A stretch of DNA of 64,000 nucleotides, taken from NCBI GenBank assembly GCA_036898135.1, contig CM072527.1, forward strand, positions 31,260,727 to 31,324,726, in the 5' to 3' direction. Positions within the stretch are counted from its first letter, which is position 1. The number at the start of each line of letters is the position of its first letter. Positions 1-48,033 of this stretch are shown here, in pieces. The notes under the pieces are model-generated. The model was not told the origin of the DNA, did no database searches, and saw nothing but the letters and a program-made list of their open reading frames with translations. Source of the stretch: Oncomelania hupensis. Lineage: Eukaryota > Mollusca > Gastropoda > Littorinimorpha > Pomatiopsidae. The translations under genes and the position numbers were made by a program.

Positions 1-803
1 AGAGTGTTGGAGGGAGTGGACATATTTGACGCACTCCGATGATTATTCTGAACCAGTTCCCGATGGCGCTATTGTGGAGGACTGCACTGGTAGCCTTGCC
101 ATACAGGCTTTTGATGACTTTAATGATGTTGGAGCTGATGGTGTACACTATCATGATTGCCCACAGAGCTGTATGCCAGACTCTGTGAAACGCATTCTTG
201 AAGTCTATAAACACATGATATAGATGTTAGTGCTGTAGGTATTTCTCACAGATTATTCTGAGGTTGAAAATCTGCTCTGTGGTACTTCGCCCTGCCATGA
301 ATACTGCTTGTTCTTCAGCTATGATTTGTTCAGCTTGAAGTTTCAACTTGTTGGGTATTTTTGTTTTAATGAGGACTTTGCTGGGATGGCTGATGATGCG
401 GTAGTTTTGACACTCCTGAAGGTTATCATTTTTTGGAAGAGTGATGACAAGCGACTGGGTGCCTGCGGTAGGCCATTTCCCACTCTGCCAGATCTTGTTA
501 CAGATCATGGTGAGGGCGTCAATCATCGCTTCTCCTGCTGCTTGAAGCAATTCTTCCCCTTCGTCCGCGATTGCACTGCCTCAACTTCTTCTCGGAGAAT
601 TGGGAGTATTTCTTCTTCTTTTCTCTTCTAGGGATATGATAGAGAGCTGGTGGGTCTCCGTTTGGTGTGTGGTTGTAAAGGTCAGAGCAGTGTTCTGTCC
701 ATCTGTCCAAAACTTCTTGTTCCAAGCCAGACTTGCTTTGGATCGTGAAGACCTTGGACTGTTTAACACTTGTCGACCGCTTCACAATTGTAGGCCTTCT
801 TAC

Positions 804-840
<37 letters not shown>

Positions 841-965
841 CAGACTGTTCTCTATTTCCTGGCATTCATCTTCTGTCACGTACTGCTTTGCTGTGCGCAC
901 GTCTTTTCGGACGTCACTGTTGAAGCGATCGTAATAGATTGAAACATGGGAGTGGGCTAGATTTG
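1..965 (-). pseudogene. RTE-like LINE reverse transcriptase fragment, off the left edge
   Basis: Read on the minus strand, it runs from a segment with YDRFNSDVRKDVRTAKQ, through VLDRWTEHCSDLYNH, QSLVITLP and EEQAVFMAGRSTTEQIF, to a degraded copy of RT motif A. The same family is better preserved at 58280-59725. Frameshifts near 540-590 and an (AAC)n expansion at about 804-840 show it is dead. The motif A segment reads FKNAF, with the usual catalytic Asp region altered. The element continues beyond base 1. Confidence 0.85.
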
Positions 966-977
966 ACGTATACAATC

Positions 978-1157
978 GGGTAGGGTTCTATATGCCACGG
1001 GACCTATATGCCACGGGACCTATATGCCACAGGCCCTATATGCCACGTGCTGTTATTGTTACGGGACCTATATGCCACGGGACCTATATGCCACGGGACC
1101 TATATGCCACAGGCCCTATATGCCACAGGCCCTATATGCCACGTGCTGTTATTGTTG

Positions 1158-1189
<32 letters not shown>

Positions 1190-1744
1190 GGTGGTGAACC
1201 TTTATTTCCACAGGTTTGGCGACCTAAATACCATTTAGGTAGCCAATCACTGTAAAATGGCTACCTAGTATTTTGTACGGCTACCTATAATGTGAATGTC
1301 TACTTAACCATATTTGTGAACTGCTACTTAATTTTGAACCCATTTTTACGACAGGCGACCTAAATGTGAATGGTTACCTGCCTGTGAAATGGCGACTTAA
1401 GCAGTTCACCACCACGGCTACCTATTACGTGAAATGTTACTTGATGGTGACATGGCTACCTAATATGCTATGTTGTTAAATTGACATGAAACATTTTGTT
1501 AAAAAAACATTGACCAGCTAATAAATAACCTTACAGCCATTAGTACATAGTTTTATAGTACATTTCAGTTGTATTCTGGGTGAGCCGACAAATATTACAA
1601 TACATATATAACTCATGGATGATTTGCAGTGTGCAAATTTCAAGGTATAAGCGCGTTTTAAAGAGAAATAAGCGAATGTGGCATATAGGTCCCGTGGCAG
1701 TTAGGGCCTGTGGCATATAGGGCCCGTGGCATATAGGTCCCGTC
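978..1744. mobile_element. Foldback-type DNA element with minisatellite ends
   Basis: Flanked by a perfect 8-bp direct repeat ATACAATC (970-977 and 1745-1752). The left end has about nine tandem 16-bp units with TATATGCCAC (about 989-1143). The right end has the same unit inverted (about 1677-1743). The centre holds a TTG/TGG microsatellite and then a degenerate array with GGCTACCTA and GTGAAATG (1210-1470). There is no coding region. An 8-bp duplication suits mobilisation by a hAT-type transposase; that link is inference. Confidence 0.75.
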
Positions 1745-1752
1745 ATACAATC

Positions 1753-3170
1753 ATGTCATTTTTTGCCTCGTTAGATTGGAATCAAGCCCGACATTGTCTC
1801 CGCTAGTTTTGACGTTGGATTAAGCTTACTTGATTTGCACATGCGTTGGAAGTGTGCAAGGAATCCAATAAGTTACTACATGAACACATACAAACATGAC
1901 AATGGCTAACTAATTAACCAACACACCACCCCCTCACACCACCCTCCCAAAGGTTTAAATATGATGGATCAACACGGTGTTTGTGCAAGAACAAAAACTT
2001 AGAGCAGGTTCTAAATTATGAAACATTTGTAAAACAGTTGCACAACAGATGTTTCAGACACGTTCAGAACATGAAAATGTTTTTGTGTTTCACCAACGTG
2101 GGGTGTTTTGTAAGACTTCAACCTCGGCGAGACTCTGCTAAGATGCGGACTTCGTTCGGTAGTGGAACCAAACATCTTTGGTGGAACTCTACAGTCTGTT
2201 TTGCCATCCACTCGCCAGCTGCGTCAATAAACAGAAGCGGGGGTCTACCAGTGAACGCTACCACAGACTTTTCACAGGTGCTAGGGTACTTTCCTACCCT
2301 TGCCTGCCACTATACTGTTGGTAAAGACTACCCCGTTCTTCCTGTGAACTTGTTTTTTCTTCTTCGGTAGCTGCACAATACTCCTTCGAGCGTCTCCTTC
2401 CCCTTCCCCTTCTCTTTCCTATCGCATTAAACTACTCACAACTCAAAACGGGGCAAGCCACACAACTACGAGTAGTACTACAAGAGAGCACGGAATTTCA
2501 TACCATGCGTGGAAGAGTGGTTCCCCCCCATACGATCCCGATGATCTTTGACTACCGAAGTTCTCTGCCTAGGTGGGTTGTGTGGTTTTTTTTTTATATA
2601 GGTGTGATATGTTTTTCTGAACAAGAAAAACAATTAAGACCCCCCACTCTCCCACCTGACACCCACCCCCCACCCCCAACTTCATCCCTATGTTCCAACG
2701 ATCCAAAGTTTAAATTGAATTTTCGTGGGTTTTTTCAGCGGGCCAGCCCGGTTGTCCCACTAGTTAATATTCCCCCAAATCTAGGTCAATGTTCACCCAA
2801 TTCCCCCAAATCTAGGTCAATGTTCACCCAATTCCCCCGTGCCCAATTACTGCATTGTTTATTTTGTATGCGTGCGTGTTTTTGAACGTGTGTGCCGATT
2901 AACGACATAGAGCTTTATTAGACACCTATACATGATCACCAACATGTGTGTGTGTGTCAAGGGGGAGGGGGATGAGTGGGAAATCATAAACCTGGAGGAA
3001 TGTAGACCTCGAGGAAAATAGGCATGCTCCCGTTTTGGGAACAGACTTGAACAAAACTAGATAACCCTCAATCTGATCACACAAATCCTAAAATATTTGG
3101 ATGGTTTTTTACCCCACCTCCTACCCCTCCACCCTCACACAGGGAGAAAAGTCTAAGTGTCGTAAGCGAG
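1753..3170. other. Unassigned stretch
   Basis: No gene or known repeat recognised. Open frames here (for example 1981-2370) show no codon-level signal or familiar domain. A 31-bp tandem duplication containing CCCCCAAATCTAGGTCAATG spans about 2770-2835. Confidence 0.5.
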
Positions 3171-3171
3171 C

Positions 3172-3500
3172 GTTGTGGCCAAGTGGGCTAAGGCGGGACT
3201 AACTTGCCTTGTCCACAAGCCAGAAACCAATGGCGCCTGACAGGTGTGGGTTCGATCCAGCATCTGGGCGTTGTTTCTCCGAATATTATTTACTTTCGAC
3301 TCGGGCAACGTCTCGATAATTTTTCTCCGGGTACTCCGGTTTGCTCCCCCAGCAAAATTTTAAAAATCACAAAATAATGTTAGGTAGGTTGGGTTTGGGC
3401 GCGCCACAGGCCGCGACTACGCCTTCCCCAGGGGAAGCGGCCCAGAGTTTCCCAATAGAAAGGGATAATAAACTGCCAAAAAAAATTTAAAAAGTCTATT
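3172..3500 (+). mobile_element. tRNA-derived SINE
   Basis: The 5' part contains an A-box-like TGGCCAAGTGGGCTAAGG and, after a long variable arm, a B-box GGGTTCGATCC, so the head resembles a Leu/Ser-class tRNA. The body has TCTCCGGGTACTCCGGTTTG, a segment seen in fragments elsewhere (about 43665-43695 +, 54310-54340 -). The acceptor stem does not close, so this is a SINE and not a tRNA gene. Confidence 0.7.
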
Positions 3501-3559
3501 CGATGTGTGTGACAGGTTTGTACATGGCGGAGCGAGCTTCCTTTCAACGACTAGAAAGG

Positions 3560-3690
3560 GAGAAGGTTTCAACAGAGGAGAGGGGAAGGTGGAGAGGAGA
3601 GAGAGAAAAAGAGACAGACAGACAGACAGAAAGAAACAGAGAAACAGAGAGAGAGGTGGAAGAGGAGAGAGTGTTGGAAGGAAAGAGCGA
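3560..3690. repeat. GA-rich low-complexity tract
   Basis: Purine-rich run of GAGA and CAGA units. Frames across it on both strands are artefacts of composition. Confidence 0.8.
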
Positions 3691-4023
3691 GGCATGGGAG
3701 GAGAGAAAATGGTATATAATGAAGATGAGGTCAAAACCCCGACGCATGCGTGTTCTAGTCAAAAGCAGACGGATACTCGCCGAATGCGTGAAGGGTTCTT
3801 GTGTAAGTAAACAGAACTGTCAGCAGCCATTTTCTTTTCTTTTTCTTTTCTTTTTTTTTTAAATTAAGAAAGTCGAAGACGAAAGAACGATTTGTTGGTT
3901 TGTGCGAAACATAAAACTAAAAATTAAAAAAAAAAAAGGTTTTAGGTAAAAATAAAATAAAATAACTCCAACCGAATCCGAAAGCTCGAATTGTCGCTTT
4001 GAGCGTAACATAACATTATTTTT

Positions 4024-4043
4024 AATAGTAGTAGTAGTAGTAA

Positions 4044-4079
<36 letters not shown>

Positions 4080-4080
4080 C

Positions 4081-4137
<57 letters not shown>
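4024..4137. repeat. (AGT)n microsatellite
   Basis: About 37 AGT units with two interruptions. A second array of about 31 units lies at 4443-4538. Confidence 0.95.
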
Positions 4138-4138
<1 letters not shown>

Positions 4139-4443
4139 TGATAACTGTACCCTGGCTGTATTTGTGATTAGATGGAAACAACCTCTTCTGTGAGAATTTG
4201 TTTTACATTTTATTACATAATTTACTACATAAATTAATAGTGTGGGTGTGTATTTGTTTGTCCATATATAATCGTATCCTACATGTTGTAAAGATTTTAA
4301 ACAAATATTACATTATACTATGTTTAATTTTTTACTTGCATTTTTTATTGTTATTTTGTTTTATTTTAGTGATCAAGTGCCTGTCATAATTCCTTGTGAG
4401 AGGTTATAAAGATTTGTGGAATAGTAGTAGCCGCAGCAGTAGT

Positions 4444-4537
<94 letters not shown>

Positions 4538-4608
4538 CTTTAGGACAAAACAGGACGTGCCCCAATTCGGAAGCTTTTTTACGGTTGGCGAAAACGAGTG
4601 TAGCCTAA

Positions 4609-4812
4609 AATTGGCATTGGTATTACATTTAACAAAGATAACATTGGCAATGGTATTACATTAAACAATTATAAAATTGGCATTGGTATTACATTTAACA
4701 ATGATAACATTGGCATTGGCATTACATTAAACAATGATAACATTGGCATTGGTATTACATTTAACAACGATAACATTGGCATTGGTATTACATTTAACAA
4801 TGATAACGTAGG
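4609..4812. repeat. ~33-bp minisatellite
   Basis: About six tandem units built on AACATTGGCATTGGTATTAC then ATTTAACAATGAT, diverged by a few bases. No coding sense. Confidence 0.85.
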
Positions 4813-5287
4813 TGTTCGTTGCTCAAAACCAAACACTACAGTTGGACTTTTCAATTTCTATTCTGACAGGGAGTGGTTTCCCATGTTTGAAGGTTCAGCA
4901 TTACATCTATCAATTAAATGGTATTCAGTTCTGAGCACTTCCGCAACGACAGTACCAAAGCGTCAGAAGTACCACACTAGATGATATTTGTAGCGGTAGA
5001 AAGGTAGCTACTGTAGCAGTTATTATTATGATTAGACGCAAAAGCTGCGGAATTTAGGATTTAAAACACACCTACACACCCACACACCCACACACACACA
5101 CCCACACACACACACACCCACACACACACAAAACCAAAACTATGTTTTTCGAAAAAAAGCTTGTGTTTTATTTTTGCAAGCGTGGTGGAAGTGGCTCTCT
5201 GTAACTACTGTGGCAAAAGCCACGTACTGTTGGGGTTTTTTTCAACACAAGTGGTAGGACAACCAGCCTTCACAAACCTTCAGAGTT

Positions 5288-5300
5288 TGGTTGTTGTTGC

Positions 5301-5331
<31 letters not shown>

Positions 5332-5339
5332 CTTGTTGT

Positions 5340-5412
<73 letters not shown>
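5288..5412. repeat. Compound (TTG)n(CT)n microsatellite
   Basis: TTG units change directly into about 35 CT units. A (CA)-rich tract lies upstream at about 5068-5130. Confidence 0.95.
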
Positions 5413-5417
<5 letters not shown>

Positions 5418-5611
5418 TCTCTCTTTCTCCAGTAACGTGTGCCTTGAATTACGTTTTTCTTTGTGTCTTAATTTTTCGTGTTGAGGATTTCTACTTCAAC
5501 TGAAGAAATTTGAAACAAGAACCTGGGAGCTTCCTTTTGAAATGAGCGGAATCACACCAAACCCCGACCAAGAAGTTGAATACAAGGTAATAATTTTCTA
5601 CATTTTGCATT

Positions 5612-6225
5612 CCATCTTTTAATGTTTTTACAGTAATATTCCTATCTAGCCTGTTAATGTTTTTCACAATAATAATCCTATCTAGACTGTTAATGTTTAC
5701 CACAATAATATTCCTATCTAGACTTATAATGTTTTTCACAATAATATTCCTATCTAGACTTTTAATGTTTTTCACAATAATATTCCTATCTAGACTTTTA
5801 ATGTTTTCACAATAATATTCCTATTTAGACGGTAATTGTTTTTCACAATAATATTCCTATCCAGACTTAATGTTTTTCACAATAATATTCCTATCTAGAC
5901 TGTTAATGTTTTTCACAATAGTATTCCTATCTAGCCTGTTAATGTTTTTCGCAATAATATTTTTATCTAGACTTTCAATGTTTTTCGCTATAATATTCCT
6001 ACCTTGACGGTAATTGTTTTTCACAATAATATTCCTACCTAGACTGTTTGTTTTCCACAATAATATTCCTGTCTAGACTTAATGTGTTTTTTTTCCAATA
6101 ATATTCCTATCTAGACTGTTAATATTTCTCACAGTAATGTTACTTTCTAGACTTTTCATGTTTTAACAATAAATTATTCCTATCTAGACGGTTAATGTTT
6201 TTTTTACAATAATATTCCTATCTAG
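5612..6225. repeat. ~38-bp AT-rich minisatellite array
   Basis: About 15 units with the core ACAATAATATTCCTATCTAG followed by ACTGTTAATGTTTTTC. Units vary from about 33 to 45 bp, some reading CTAGACTT in place of CTAGACTG. The array ends in a pyrimidine-rich region. Confidence 0.9.
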
Positions 6226-6253
6226 ATTTTTTTTTTCTTGTCGTTTGTTTAAC

Positions 6254-6320
<67 letters not shown>

Positions 6321-6870
6321 ATTTTTTTTTTCGTTTTTCTTTCTTTCTTCCTTTTTATCTAACTTTCTGTCTTTCTTCTTTCTTTCTTTCTTTCTATCTA
6401 TCTTTGTATCTTTCCTTCATCTCTTTTTCTTTCTATATTTTTTCTATATTTCCTTTTTCTTTTCTTTTATCTCTCTTTCTTCCATTTTTCTTTCTTTCTT
6501 CTTTCTTTTTTCTTTTTTTTCTTTCTTCTCTTAAAAAAATTCTACTTTCTTTTCTTTCTTTTTTTTTGTTTCCCTCTTTCTTTATTTCTTTTTTTTTCCT
6601 GTCTGTTTTTTCCTTTTTTTTCTACTTTCTTTTTTGTCTATCTTTCTTTCTCCTTTTTATTTCTTTTTTCTTTCTTTCTTTTTTACTTTCTTAACTATAT
6701 TTTTTTAAAACTTTCTTTCTGTCTGTCTTTCTTTTCTCTTACTATCTTTCTTTCTTTATTCTTTCGTTCTATCGTTCTTTTTATCTTTATTTCTGTCTTT
6801 TTATCTTTCTTTCCTCTTTTCTTTCTTTCTTTCTTGCTTGTTTCCTTTTATTCATGTTTTATTTTCCTCA
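6226..6870. repeat. CT-rich / (TTTC)n low-complexity region
   Basis: Begins with a clean (TTTC)n array at about 6256-6320 and decays into T- and C-rich sequence. The 149-residue frame of F/S/L across it is compositional, not a gene. Confidence 0.9.
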
Positions 6871-6921
6871 TTTCTATATTTCTTTTTGTTGTTTTTTCTT
6901 GCTAGTTATCTGTTATCTTTG

Positions 6922-7101
6922 GGATGAAATTATAAACAGAGGTCCAGTTTTTGCAAGCACGCATTGTATTCACCGGACTTTAAAGATCCTGACGCTCATG
7001 TGCCTGCTACACAAATACGCTTAACTAGGTCCCTTCTGACACAACCCTCGGTCTCCCAAGATTGTGCTCAGTCGTCTGAACCTCTGACTATGCGCCCAAA
7101 G

Positions 7102-7157
<56 letters not shown>

Positions 7158-7247
7158 AGTACATTTGTATCGCGCGGTACCTCGCAAACGGTAAGGAAAG
7201 CGAGCTCGCCGCGCTTGACAACACACGTGCATTCACACACTCACACA

Positions 7248-7294
<47 letters not shown>

Positions 7295-7595
7295 GCGCGC
7301 GCGCACACAGAATACGTATACACTTATCAAATGGTTAAATAATTACAGTAAGACATGGCCATGTAACACAACAGATAATATGAATACCAAGAACCGAGCC
7401 GGTGCCGCCACCATCCATGAACAGATGACGTGACTTGGTAAAAGATTACATATGGGGATAGAAGGGAGGCGGAGTGAAAGTAGAAGGTTGAAAGTGTGCG
7501 CCTCGGGCGCCTCGAGTTAGATCACGTATTGGTTAGCGCCTTGAGAAGCTCTGGAGCTGAAAAAGCGCTAATATAGGAATGATAAAATAAATAAA
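6922..7595 (+). mobile_element. SINE family A copy, expanded by microsatellites
   Basis: Contains the family core TTTAAAGATCCTGACGCTCA (near 6980) and the tail GCGCCTTGAGAAGCTC then GAGCTGAAAAAGCGCT (7535-7570). It is interrupted by (AAT)n at 7105-7156 and by a CA/CG dinucleotide tract at 7222-7308. The full family unit is best seen at 42335-42740 (-). Confidence 0.75.
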
Positions 7596-7890
7596 TATGT
7601 TTATTCATACATAACCTTTAAATAAATTTTTTAAAACTGTTTTTTAAAACATAATTCACAATATATTTAATTTTTATACATGTTATGTTTTTAATTTGTT
7701 TATATAATGGCCAATATATTTACATTTTACATATTTGTAATATTTTCTCCAATATATATATCCATCTTTAAATGTTTTTATTTATTTTTTTTTTTACGTA
7801 TTGGCCAATATAATTCTATTTCTTATATTTTTAATATATTTCAAATTTGTCGTTTATTTTTACCTAATGGACACTATATTTAAATTTTAT

Positions 7891-7891
<1 letters not shown>

Positions 7892-7982
<91 letters not shown>

Positions 7983-8106
7983 GGCTAGTTATATCCGGCC
8001 AAATCTAGGCAAAGAGATTTTATATGCAGATGGACACTGCACCAAGAATTTCCTTGCAGGTGTTTGTGGGGACAATAAAGATTCTGTATTCTGTATTCTG
8101 TATTAA
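7892..8106 (+). repeat. (AAT)n followed by a LINE-like 3' tail
   Basis: About 30 AAT units (7892-7980) lead into a 3' end with GGACAATAAAGATTCTGTAT and a tandem TTCTGTA tail (8082-8104). This is the usual look of a non-LTR retrotransposon terminus. No coding part remains. Confidence 0.6.
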
Positions 8107-8206
8107 AAAAAATAGCATACTGTACGCCATGTGTGCTCTAGGATCATATCAACACTTGGGCGACATGCACGCGTATGCACATAGTATTAGACTCTCTTCA
8201 AATATT

Positions 8207-8595
<389 letters not shown>

Positions 8596-8617
8596 CATTT
8601 TAAAAAAATTTAAAAAA

Positions 8618-8900
8618 TCTTATACAGCACTTTTCCAGCTCAAGAGCTGCTCAAGGCGCTGGTCGATACGTGATCTAACTCAAGCCGCCCGAGGCGCCCA
8701 CCTGCAACCCTTGGGTGCATCGTATGACGCCCAGACGACTGAGGACAATTCTAAGCGAACGGGGATAGGGAGAAGAGAAACTGGTGCGTCCTGGGTGTGT
8801 TTGTGGAGCACCGGCAAACCATCGTCTAAGACATGAGCGTTAGGATCTTTAAAATACATGCGAGGGTATGCGTGCGCGTACAGACTAGACCTCGCAGTGT
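8618..8900 (-). mobile_element. SINE family A copy
   Basis: On the minus strand: ATCCTAACGCTCATGTC, then a segment ending GCGCCTTGAGCAGCTC and GAGCTGGAAAAGTGCT. It matches the family core and tail. The tRNA-like head is missing. Confidence 0.75.
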
Positions 8901-8955
8901 CTCAGGTTACATTTTATTTTGCATTTTAAATATTTGTGTATTTATTTATTTACTT

Positions 8956-8957
8956 TT

Positions 8958-8995
<38 letters not shown>

Positions 8996-8996
8996 T

Positions 8997-9068
<72 letters not shown>
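8956..9068. repeat. (AGT)n/(ACT)n palindromic microsatellite
   Basis: AGT units change to ACT at about 8995, so the two halves are reverse complements and can fold. The ACT half borders the hAT element and resumes after it (10364-10454). Confidence 0.9.
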
Positions 9069-9420
9069 CAGGGATGTCGTTTGGGTCGGATCTTCGGCTT
9101 TTAGCCGAAATTTTTATTTAAAAAAAGCCGATAAACTGTCCGTCATGTCGGCTCGCCGAGCCGAAGTTTTCACGAGTGAATCGGCTCGGTTTTGTCCATT
9201 TTTGCGATATTCCGGTGCTGTACGCTTGCAGTTTAGGTGAGGATTCAATAATTACTAAATTCTGTTTTCCTGAAAAGGTTGCACTCAGCGAACAGACCCG
9301 TATTGGTCATAGCCCGATGTCGTCCATGATAAAATTGACGTCAATAAAGCCAGTAACGTACGAAATAAAACGTCACTTTCTCATACAGGCTTTAGGCAGT
9401 GCTTGAAAATCATTTTCAAA

Positions 9421-9822
9421 ATGCTTCCGAAAAAGAAATCGAAATTGTTGGCCGGACAAAGTAAACTGTCGTCTGGCAAAAAAGAAGTACAGCCTGACAA
9501 ATCCACTGGCACCACTGACAGTGACGGGCCTTCCACTTCGGCAAATGCGCAGAGTGCTGAATCTATCGCTGTTGTTTCCTCCACCACTGGCACTGAAGTG
9601 AAAGAGTCTACCAGTACCAAACAAGGCAAGTCGTTATTAAAGTTCCAGGAAAAATGGAAGCTGTCCCACCCCTGGGTCATTTACAAGGATGGAGCTATGT
9701 TCTGCCAGATATGTATATCGGGAGGGTGCCGGAATGCATTTACACAAGGCAGCACAAATTTCAAAGCTTCTGCCTTGAATGAACACGTATCTGGGATAAC
9801 ATGCTTGAGCTCTGGCACCTGA
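9421..9822 (+). pseudogene. hAT transposase N-terminal fragment
   Basis: The frame starts with a Lys-rich segment MLPKKKSKL, a Ser/Thr-rich linker, then KWKLSHPWVIYKDGAMFCQI and C...NAFTQGSTNFKASALNEH. The CxxC...H pattern resembles the BED/TTF-type zinc fingers of ZNF862-like hAT proteins. It runs to a stop soon after, where the catalytic domain should begin. Confidence 0.75.
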
Positions 9823-10082
9823 ATGGGAAGTTCAATTTAGAAGACTTTCCGAACATGCTGAAGCTTGGGCATCTTGCACTGACCAGTCCTGTCCACACTG
9901 CTGGATGCGAACGAGGGTCTTCAGCACAGAACCTGGTACTGACAGCCCTCAGGAACAGACTCACTGCTGAAAATCAGGACATGCTGATGAGGGTGAAACT
10001 GCATGGGCGCAGGCTAAACCCAGAAAGCTGTAGGCCAAACAGAAACTTTGACAGTATTGTGGTCTGTCAAGGGACAGTCTAA
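9801..10082 (+). pseudogene. hAT C-terminal dimerisation domain fragment
   Basis: The segment LGHLALTSPVHTAGCERG, then SSAQNLVLTALRNRLTAEN, is the hallmark C-terminal (hATC) region, in which an aromatic is usual where the first Ser of SSAQ stands. It overlaps the end of the N-terminal piece in another frame, which marks the internal deletion junction near 9800. Confidence 0.8.
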
Positions 10083-10363
10083 ACTTTTTATTGTTTTTGT
10101 GTGTCTAAAAATTTAAGAAAATAAAATTTCTTTTCAATGTCCTTATTCTACTCTGAAAATCATGTTTTATTACAAAGAAATGCATCCACAGAACACCTTT
10201 AATATATGGAGGTGGAGGGTGCACGTTAACGTAGTGAATCTAGTAAAAATAAACTTGTGAGACTGCTTTGGAAGAGAGAGCCGAAACTTTCTGTAAAAAG
10301 CCGAAAGTTTCACGGCTGTTTCGGCCAAATCGCCGAAGAAAAAATTTCCTAGCAACATCCCTG

Positions 10364-10454
<91 letters not shown>
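10364..10454. repeat. (ACT)n microsatellite
   Basis: About 30 ACT units directly after the hAT element; the continuation of the array the transposon split. Confidence 0.95.
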
Positions 10455-10455
<1 letters not shown>

Positions 10456-10732
10456 AATTTATTTTGTCAAGCGCGAATTTTAAACTAGTATTTTGCTCTA
10501 GTTGCTGGCGCTTATATGCACGGACACTCGCAAGCTAACTATATATACTATTACAAATTAAACACCTTAACATCAGGGCAAGACAACAAGTTAATTGCGA
10601 ATCCTACTGCCACAACCTACTGTTTCCAGTAATAAGACGGACTTATGTCCACAGACCGGCGTCTCATTTACTTTAGCTTTACTGTGTATAACCTTACCGG
10701 GCAGTTTACTATAATGTTTTGTATAACACCAG

Positions 10733-46253
<35,521 letters not shown>

Positions 46254-46329
46254 TACTGCATCAAACATCTGCAGAGCAGCCTATTTTAAAAATCACTGGA
46301 TTAGTTCCATGTGTCAGTATGTTCAGTTC

Positions 46330-46818
46330 AAACTACCAATACACTTGTCTGTGCCTTTGCCCTGTCCAACCTAGATTACTGTAATGCTCTTGAGTCTTCT
46401 TGCTGGTGCTCTTCTCGACCTGATTCAAAAACTACAGACAGTGTACCACTCTGCAGCCCGTCTGGTTGTGAAAGCCCGAAAACGTGATTGCATTACTCCT
46501 CTTCTCGTCAACGTTCACTGGCTACCCGTTAAATCACGCATTGACTATAAACTGGGTTGTGCTTCAATTTCTTCACCGGCTCATCATCATCATATTTCAA
46601 TGATCATTTAGCAGTTTATAAACCAACTTGGACTCTCCGCTCTTCTTTTCATAACCGCTTGCTTAGCACAAACTCACACAAAATCTTTGGCCGTCGCACA
46701 TTTTCTTTTTCTGCGTCCACACTGTGGACACTGCATCATACGTGGTACGCTGGGTCGTCTGGTGTCTGCATCATTCAAAAGAGCTCTCAAGAAGTATCTG
46801 TTCAAAAGCTATATTAAA
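46330..46818 (+). pseudogene. CR1/L2-type LINE C-terminal fragment
   Basis: Frames read LIQKLQTVYHSAARLVVKAR, then HWLPVKSRIDYKLGC, DHLAVYKPTWTLRSSFHNRL, RTFSFSASTLWTL and SFKRALKKYLFKSYI. This is the typical C-terminal segment following the RT domain. Frameshifts are present. It begins about 80 bp after the FPGS stop and may be part of its 3' UTR. Confidence 0.85.
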
Positions 46819-46999
46819 TGATTTATAATTTGGCTGTAGACTTTCCATGCTTCATAATTGGTGCTATTGGTATGTGTGTGTGTGTATGGGTGTGTGTGTG
46901 TGTGTGTGAGTGGGTGTGGGTGTGTGTGTGTACGTGTGTGTGTGAGTGTGTATGGGTGTGTGTGTGTAGGTGTGTGGGTGTGTGTGCGCGCGCTCGCGC

Positions 47000-47507
47000 A
47001 CGCGCTACACTAGCTCTTTTGTAAAAGAAAATCGTGAATCGTTTCATCAGCGAGAAAGAAATCTGTCTATGGTTTGTCCTCAAAAGACGTTTTCTCTTTA
47101 ATATAATTTTTTGCGCAAGATAGTCCTCCGCACAAAGGATTGTTTGTAATACCAACCAACACTTATCAATAATTGTTTATCAAAGGAACAACAACTCTGT
47201 CGTTTCTCGATTATTCACGAATGAATTTGTTTTGTCTTTGTAGTGAAATTTCCGCACAACTCAGAGGACGGTCGGTTGTTGAAATTGTTAGGGCTATTTT
47301 AAAATCACCAGTTGATAGAGTTTACGTTTTAATTTATTGTTATTTTTGTGTGTTTGTTTGCTGTTGTCTAACGTGTGAACAGACATGAACTTAAATAACT
47401 GAACTTGTGCCATACAATATAATACAACACAATACTAATGTAAACTATGTAATATTGTGTGTGTGTGTGTGTGGGTGTGTGTGTGTGTGTGCGTGTGTAT
47501 GGGTGTG

Positions 47508-47543
<36 letters not shown>

Positions 47544-48030
47544 ACAGAGAGATATGGGGGTAGAGGATGAGTGAGAGGGAGATAGAGTTCTTCAATAAAT
47601 CATTGGCGACTTTGCTTAAATTGATTTTACTTTTTTTTTTTTTTTTAATGTATTTGATTTTCTTTCAGTATATTTCAAATGTATGTTTTAAATGCTTTTA
47701 ATTGGCTGCTTTTTTTTTTAATATGTCGATAAATATTTAGTGCTAGTATTTATTTCGTACATTTTTATTGTCCATAATTATTCAAGATGTTACTCGTTAA
47801 AAACGTTTTTGATTTTGTTTCTCTGTGTGTGCGTGTGGGGGGGGGTGTGCGTGTGTGTGACTGTGTTTGTAAATGTATTTTACTGTGTGAATAAGTTTTG
47901 TGCATATTGTTGTTTGCTTGTTTTTTTCCTTTACAATTGTGGCTAGGGTTGATCGTCTCCCCCTCACCTCCCATGCCTTGTCAAGAGCAGTGAGCACTTC
48001 CTTAACCAGAAGTTGTACAGCGCTATACAA
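47000..48030. other. Unassigned sequence with GT arrays
   Basis: No gene recognised. AATAAATC at 47593 is a possible poly(A) signal for FPGS if its 3' UTR runs through the LINE remnant; unproven. A SINE-like tail CAGCGCTATACAAATGCTC lies at about 48018. Confidence 0.4.
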
Positions 48031-48033
48031 ATG

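Larger units (their letters stand above)
9069..10363 (+). mobile_element. hAT-type DNA transposon with central deletion
   Basis: Ends are CAGGGATGTCG and, inverted, CAGGGATGTTG. Subterminal palindromic motifs TTCGGCTTTTAGCCGAA and CGGCTGTTTCGGCC are present. The element lies inside an ACT array, and ACTACTAC stands on both sides, compatible with the 8-bp duplication of hAT elements but not diagnostic in a repeat. It encodes an N-terminal zinc-binding piece and a C-terminal dimerisation piece; the catalytic middle is missing, so it cannot move itself. Confidence 0.88.

Noticed and set aside
26..223. 65-residue plus-strand frame
   Set aside because: It lies antisense to an RTE-like LINE reverse transcriptase fragment.
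2505..2885. 126-codon frame as possible FPGS first exon
   Set aside because: No targeting-peptide character, no donor in the right phase before the exon at 10733, and low-complexity Pro runs.
5612..6225. CRISPR-like array
   Set aside because: Units run head to tail with no unique spacers, in a eukaryotic genome; it is a minisatellite. The same applies to 38430-38632 and 45300-45670.
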